This document shows, in pieces, positions 53,774-56,408 of a stretch of DNA of 56,408 nt. Source of the stretch: Acidiferrobacteraceae bacterium. GTDB lineage: Bacteria > Pseudomonadota > Gammaproteobacteria > Acidiferrobacterales > Sulfurifustaceae. The DNA is taken from positions 1 to 56,408 of the forward strand of contig JAJPKH010000272.1 in assembly GCA_021323795.1 (NCBI GenBank), given 5' to 3'. The first letter of the stretch is position 1, and every line of letters starts with the position of its first letter. The translations under genes were made by a program, and so were the position numbers. The notes beneath the pieces are model-generated. The model did no database searches and was not told the origin of the DNA. It saw nothing but the letters and a program-made list of their open reading frames with translations.

Positions 53774-55717
53774 ATGAAGCTGCGGATCCTGTTCGGTTGG
53801 ATGTTGCTTTTGCTCGTAGCCGCGACCTGGGCGGACGTGTCTGCGCCGGAGCCTGAGCTGCAACGGCAAAATTACACGGCGGCGATTGCAGCGATACGCG
53901 CGAACGATGAAGCCCGCTATCTGAAGTACTTCAAGCAGCTGGACGGTTACGTCCTGCGTGGTTATGCGCAGTACGAATTCCTCAAGGATCGCGTGGAGAA
54001 AACGTCCGCCCCGGCGATCCGCCAATTCATGCGGGAGAATGCGCATACGCCCTTGCCGGAGCTCCTGCGCCAGAAGTGGTTGCACGCGCTCGCCGACCGC
54101 GGCGATTGGTCCACCTTCATGCGGGAATACGCCGATATCCCGGGCGACGCCGAGCTCACCTGCCTCCATTTGGGCCGGCAGCTGAAGAACGGCGAGCGGA
54201 CCGCCGCGGTGATGCAACGCATCGAACAACTGTGGGCGGCGGGCCGCCGCACGCCGCCGGCGTGTGAACCGCTGTTCGCCGCCTGGAGCAAGGCGGGACA
54301 CATGACGAGCGAGAAGGTTTGGGACCGCATCCGCAGCGCGATGGAGGCGCGCGACTTGAGCCTGGCGCGCGACGTGGGGACGTATCTGCCGGCCAAGGAG
54401 CAGGTGTGGGTGGAGCGCTGGCAGGCGATGCATCGCAATCCGGTGCGGGAGCTCGAAAGCCTCGATTACCCCGTCGAAACGCCGGTGGCGCGCATGATCG
54501 TGAAGCACGGCGTGGTGCGCCTCGCGTCTCGGGACCCCGAAGAGGCCATGCGCCAGTGGGAGCGGCTCAAAGAGCGGCATCAGTTCTTCGGCGAGGACGA
54601 CGACTACGTGCTCCGCAACGTGGGCATACTGGCCGCGCAGAACCGCTCCCCGTCCGCGCTCAAGTGGCTGTCCGCCGTATCGGCGCGCGAAGACGACGTG
54701 ACGCTCAAGATCTGGCGGATCTATGCCGCGCTCTGGGCGGGCGAGTGGGAGACGGCGCGACGTTTCATCGCGGCCTTGCCGGAGGAAGAGCAGCGCAGCC
54801 CGCGCTGGCGTTACTGGAACGCGCGCCTGCTGGAGCGCAAGGGCGAAAAGACGCAGGCGCGCGAGCTGTACGAGGCGCTCGCGCGCGAGCGCGATTATTA
54901 CGGCTTTCTCGCCGCCGATCACGTCGGCGCCGAATATTCGATGCAGCATGTATCGGTTGAGGCGAGCCCGGACGAGGTGTCCGCGCTGCTGGCGCGTCCA
55001 GCGTTCGCAGCCGCGCGCGAGCTCTATACGCTCGGCCAGATTCCGGATGCGCGGCGCCAATGGCAATGGGCCATCCGCAACCTCAATAATCGCGAGCTGC
55101 AAGTCGCCGCTGTCGTCGCTCGCCAGTGGGGCTGGTATGACCGCGCCATCCAGACCGTCGCGTTGAGCGGCCACCCGGACGATCTCGATTTGCGCTTCCC
55201 GGTGATTTATCGCGGCGTCATCGAAGCGAGCGCCGCGGAGTACAACGTCGATCCGGGCTGGGTGTACGGCGTGGTGCGTCAGGAGAGCGCGTTCGTGGTC
55301 GACGCGCGCTCGGAAGCCGGTGCGCTCGGCCTCATGCAGCTCATGCCGGCGACCGGGCGCGCCGGTCTGCGGCGGCTCAAACTCGGGAACCGCGTCGATG
55401 ACGCCTTGCTCACGGTCGAGCACAACGTGCGGCTCGGCGTCGGCTATCTCAAGGAGGTTCTGGAGCGCTATGCCGGCCACCAAGTGCTGGCGACCGCCGC
55501 CTACAACGCCGGTCCGAACCGGGTCAGCAGCTGGCTCCCCGCGGAAGCGCGCGACGCCGACATTTGGGTGGAGACGATTCCCTATAACGAAACCCGCGGA
55601 TACGTGAAGAACGTGCTCGCCTTCGCCGCCGTGTACGAGCATCGTCTCGGCAAGCGCCCGACGCGGTTGACCGAGCGCATGCCGTCGGTCGCGCCGCGCG
55701 CGAACGGGCGTTCGTAG
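53774..55717 (+). CDS. slt: Soluble lytic murein transglycosylase (Slt70-like)
   Basis: A 647-residue periplasmic enzyme with a signal peptide (residues 1-20, ending TWA), a long alpha-superhelical doughnut-like region and a C-terminal lysozyme-like domain. The catalytic Glu is Glu504 (VRQESAF), followed by SEAGALGLMQLMPATG, NVRLGVGYL and ATAAYNAGPNRV, all standard family-1 transglycosylase motifs. It cleaves peptidoglycan forming 1,6-anhydro ends. No ribosome-binding site precedes the ATG. TATCAT at 53760-53765 could be a -10 giving a nearly leaderless mRNA. Confidence 0.95.
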   Translation: MKLRILFGWMLLLLVAATWADVSAPEPELQRQNYTAAIAAIRANDEARYLKYFKQLDGYVLRGYAQYEFLKDRVEKTSAPAIRQFMRENAHTPLPELLRQKWLHALADRGDWSTFMREYADIPGDAELTCLHLGRQLKNGERTAAVMQRIEQLWAAGRRTPPACEPLFAAWSKAGHMTSEKVWDRIRSAMEARDLSLARDVGTYLPAKEQVWVERWQAMHRNPVRELESLDYPVETPVARMIVKHGVVRLASRDPEEAMRQWERLKERHQFFGEDDDYVLRNVGILAAQNRSPSALKWLSAVSAREDDVTLKIWRIYAALWAGEWETARRFIAALPEEEQRSPRWRYWNARLLERKGEKTQARELYEALARERDYYGFLAADHVGAEYSMQHVSVEASPDEVSALLARPAFAAARELYTLGQIPDARRQWQWAIRNLNNRELQVAAVVARQWGWYDRAIQTVALSGHPDDLDLRFPVIYRGVIEASAAEYNVDPGWVYGVVRQESAFVVDARSEAGALGLMQLMPATGRAGLRRLKLGNRVDDALLTVEHNVRLGVGYLKEVLERYAGHQVLATAAYNAGPNRVSSWLPAEARDADIWVETIPYNETRGYVKNVLAFAAVYEHRLGKRPTRLTERMPSVAPRANGRS

Positions 55718-55738
55718 CCGGTTCTTTTCCCTCGTTCC

Positions 55739-56408
55739 ATGTCCGTACGCACAATCTGCATGCTCGGTGGCACCGGCTTCGTCGGCCGGACGGTGGCGGC
55801 ACGGCTGTCACGCGCCGGGCACAAGATTAGCGTGCTGACGCGCGCGAGCGCCTCGCATCGCGACCTCCTGGTGCTGCCCGGCGTCGTGTTGATCGAAGGC
55901 GACGTGCACGACCCCGCGTTCCTGCGACAGCAGTTCAAGGGGGCGGATGTCGTGATCAATCTCGTCGGTATTCTCAACGAGCGCGGTCACTCCGGCGCCG
56001 GCTTCCGTCGGATCCATGCGGAATTGCCGGCCAAGGTGGCGAGTGCGTGCCGCGAAGAAGGTGTGCCGCGGCTCTTGCACATGAGCGCGCTCAACGCGTC
56101 TCCCGATGCCCCGAGCCATTATCTGCGCACCAAGGCGGTGGGCGAGGACGCCGCGCATGCCGCCGCGCCTGACGTGCGCGTCACGAGCTTTCGCCCCTCG
56201 GTGATTTTCGGTCCGCGCGACAGCTTCACCAATCGTTTTGCGCGGCTGTTGCGCTACGCTCCCGGATTCTTCCCGCTCGCCTGCCCGGACGCGCGCTTTC
56301 AACCGATTTACGTGGAAGATGTGGCGCGCGCCTTCGTGGACGCCATGGAGGAATACCGCACGCACGGGCAGCGTTACGATCTGTGCGGTCCCCGGGTGTA
56401 TCGGCTCC
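55739..56408 (+). CDS. NDUFA9-like NAD(P)-binding epimerase-fold protein (3' end cut by window)
   Basis: The frame from ATG 55739 is open to the window end (223 codons visible). It begins MSVRTICMLGGTGFVGRTVA, the NAD(P)-binding Rossmann motif. GADVVINLVGILNE, LHMSALNASPDAPSHYLRTK (a degenerate YxxxK active site) and SFRPSVIFGPRDSFTNRF follow, matching the complex I NDUFA9 subunit/atypical SDR family common in proteobacteria. Bacterial members are often annotated as NADH dehydrogenase-associated, but they are not shown to be part of complex I. It starts 21 nt after slt. Confidence 0.88.
   Translation, partial: MSVRTICMLGGTGFVGRTVAARLSRAGHKISVLTRASASHRDLLVLPGVVLIEGDVHDPAFLRQQFKGADVVINLVGILNERGHSGAGFRRIHAELPAKVASACREEGVPRLLHMSALNASPDAPSHYLRTKAVGEDAAHAAAPDVRVTSFRPSVIFGPRDSFTNRFARLLRYAPGFFPLACPDARFQPIYVEDVARAFVDAMEEYRTHGQRYDLCGPRVYRL

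Noticed and set aside
53762-55642. Long antisense open frame opposite the lytic transglycosylase (626 codons)
   Set aside because: Composition (Arg, His, Leu) and lack of motifs mark it as a shadow of slt.
1-56408. tRNA, rRNA, CRISPR arrays, insertion sequences, prophage or integration sites
   Set aside because: I saw no cloverleaf-type sequences, regular spaced repeats, transposase or integrase motifs, or direct repeats flanking an island.

Overview
This window is a 56.4 kb, gene-dense, GC-rich stretch of a bacterial chromosome. Gene content points to a gammaproteobacterium: cysB of the gamma type, the gmk-rpoZ-spoT-(ridA)-recG block, hemW-rdgB-rph, srkA, an Ara4N lipid A operon and a two-subunit glycine decarboxylase. 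Sulfur-oxidising or purple-sulfur relatives would fit, but that placement is inference from gene order, not a phylogeny. There are no rRNA, tRNA, CRISPR or insertion-sequence signatures. Nearly everything is core metabolism or envelope biology.

Layout: (1) 1-8.4 kb: the 3' part of a GGDEF-EAL cyclic-di-GMP protein, an AT-rich gap with two consensus DnaA boxes, priA, a TlpA-like thioredoxin, a small outer-membrane barrel, hemW, rdgB, rph. (2) 8.5-18.8 kb: a PP2C phosphatase/Ser-Thr kinase pair divergent from yicC-gmk, then rpoZ-spoT, ridA-recG, ubiA and a GST-like gene. (3) 18.8-22.2 kb: a CaCA exchanger, UspA, TerC, an alpha/beta hydrolase and a DUF486 membrane protein. (4) 22.2-34.2 kb: cysB divergent from a siroheme sulfite/nitrite reductase, aroE, corA, a gamma-carbonic-anhydrase-like protein, gor-srkA, and prlC followed by an SH3 protein, an exported glutaredoxin and xthA.

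(5) 34.2-36.8 kb: a probable iron locus. A Fur-box-like site precedes a periplasmic cupredoxin, an FTR1 permease, hemP and an uncharacterised outer-membrane barrel. (6) 36.8-42.0 kb: a tandem glycine riboswitch with a visible intrinsic terminator, then gcvT-gcvH-gcvPA-tpx-gcvPB. The glycine cleavage operon is interrupted by a thiol peroxidase. (7) 42.0-44.5 kb: a small unknown membrane protein and a YyaL-like thioredoxin-domain protein. (8) 44.7-51.8 kb: one tightly overlapping operon arnT-arnE-like-arnB-arnC-arnA(formyltransferase)-arnA(decarboxylase)-arnD, covering 4-amino-4-deoxy-L-arabinose addition to lipid A with ArnA split into two genes. (9) 51.8-56.4 kb: lgt, a secreted beta-helix protein, a soluble-type lytic transglycosylase and the start of an NDUFA9-like epimerase-fold protein cut by the window end.

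The points most worth following are the Fur/cupredoxin/FTR1/HemP/barrel locus, the split ArnA, tpx inside a glycine-riboswitch operon, the extra C-terminal domain on the sulfite reductase, the DnaA boxes upstream of priA, and the kinase/phosphatase pair. I did not see a clearly unprecedented multi-gene system. Most of the interest lies in unusual arrangements of known parts.
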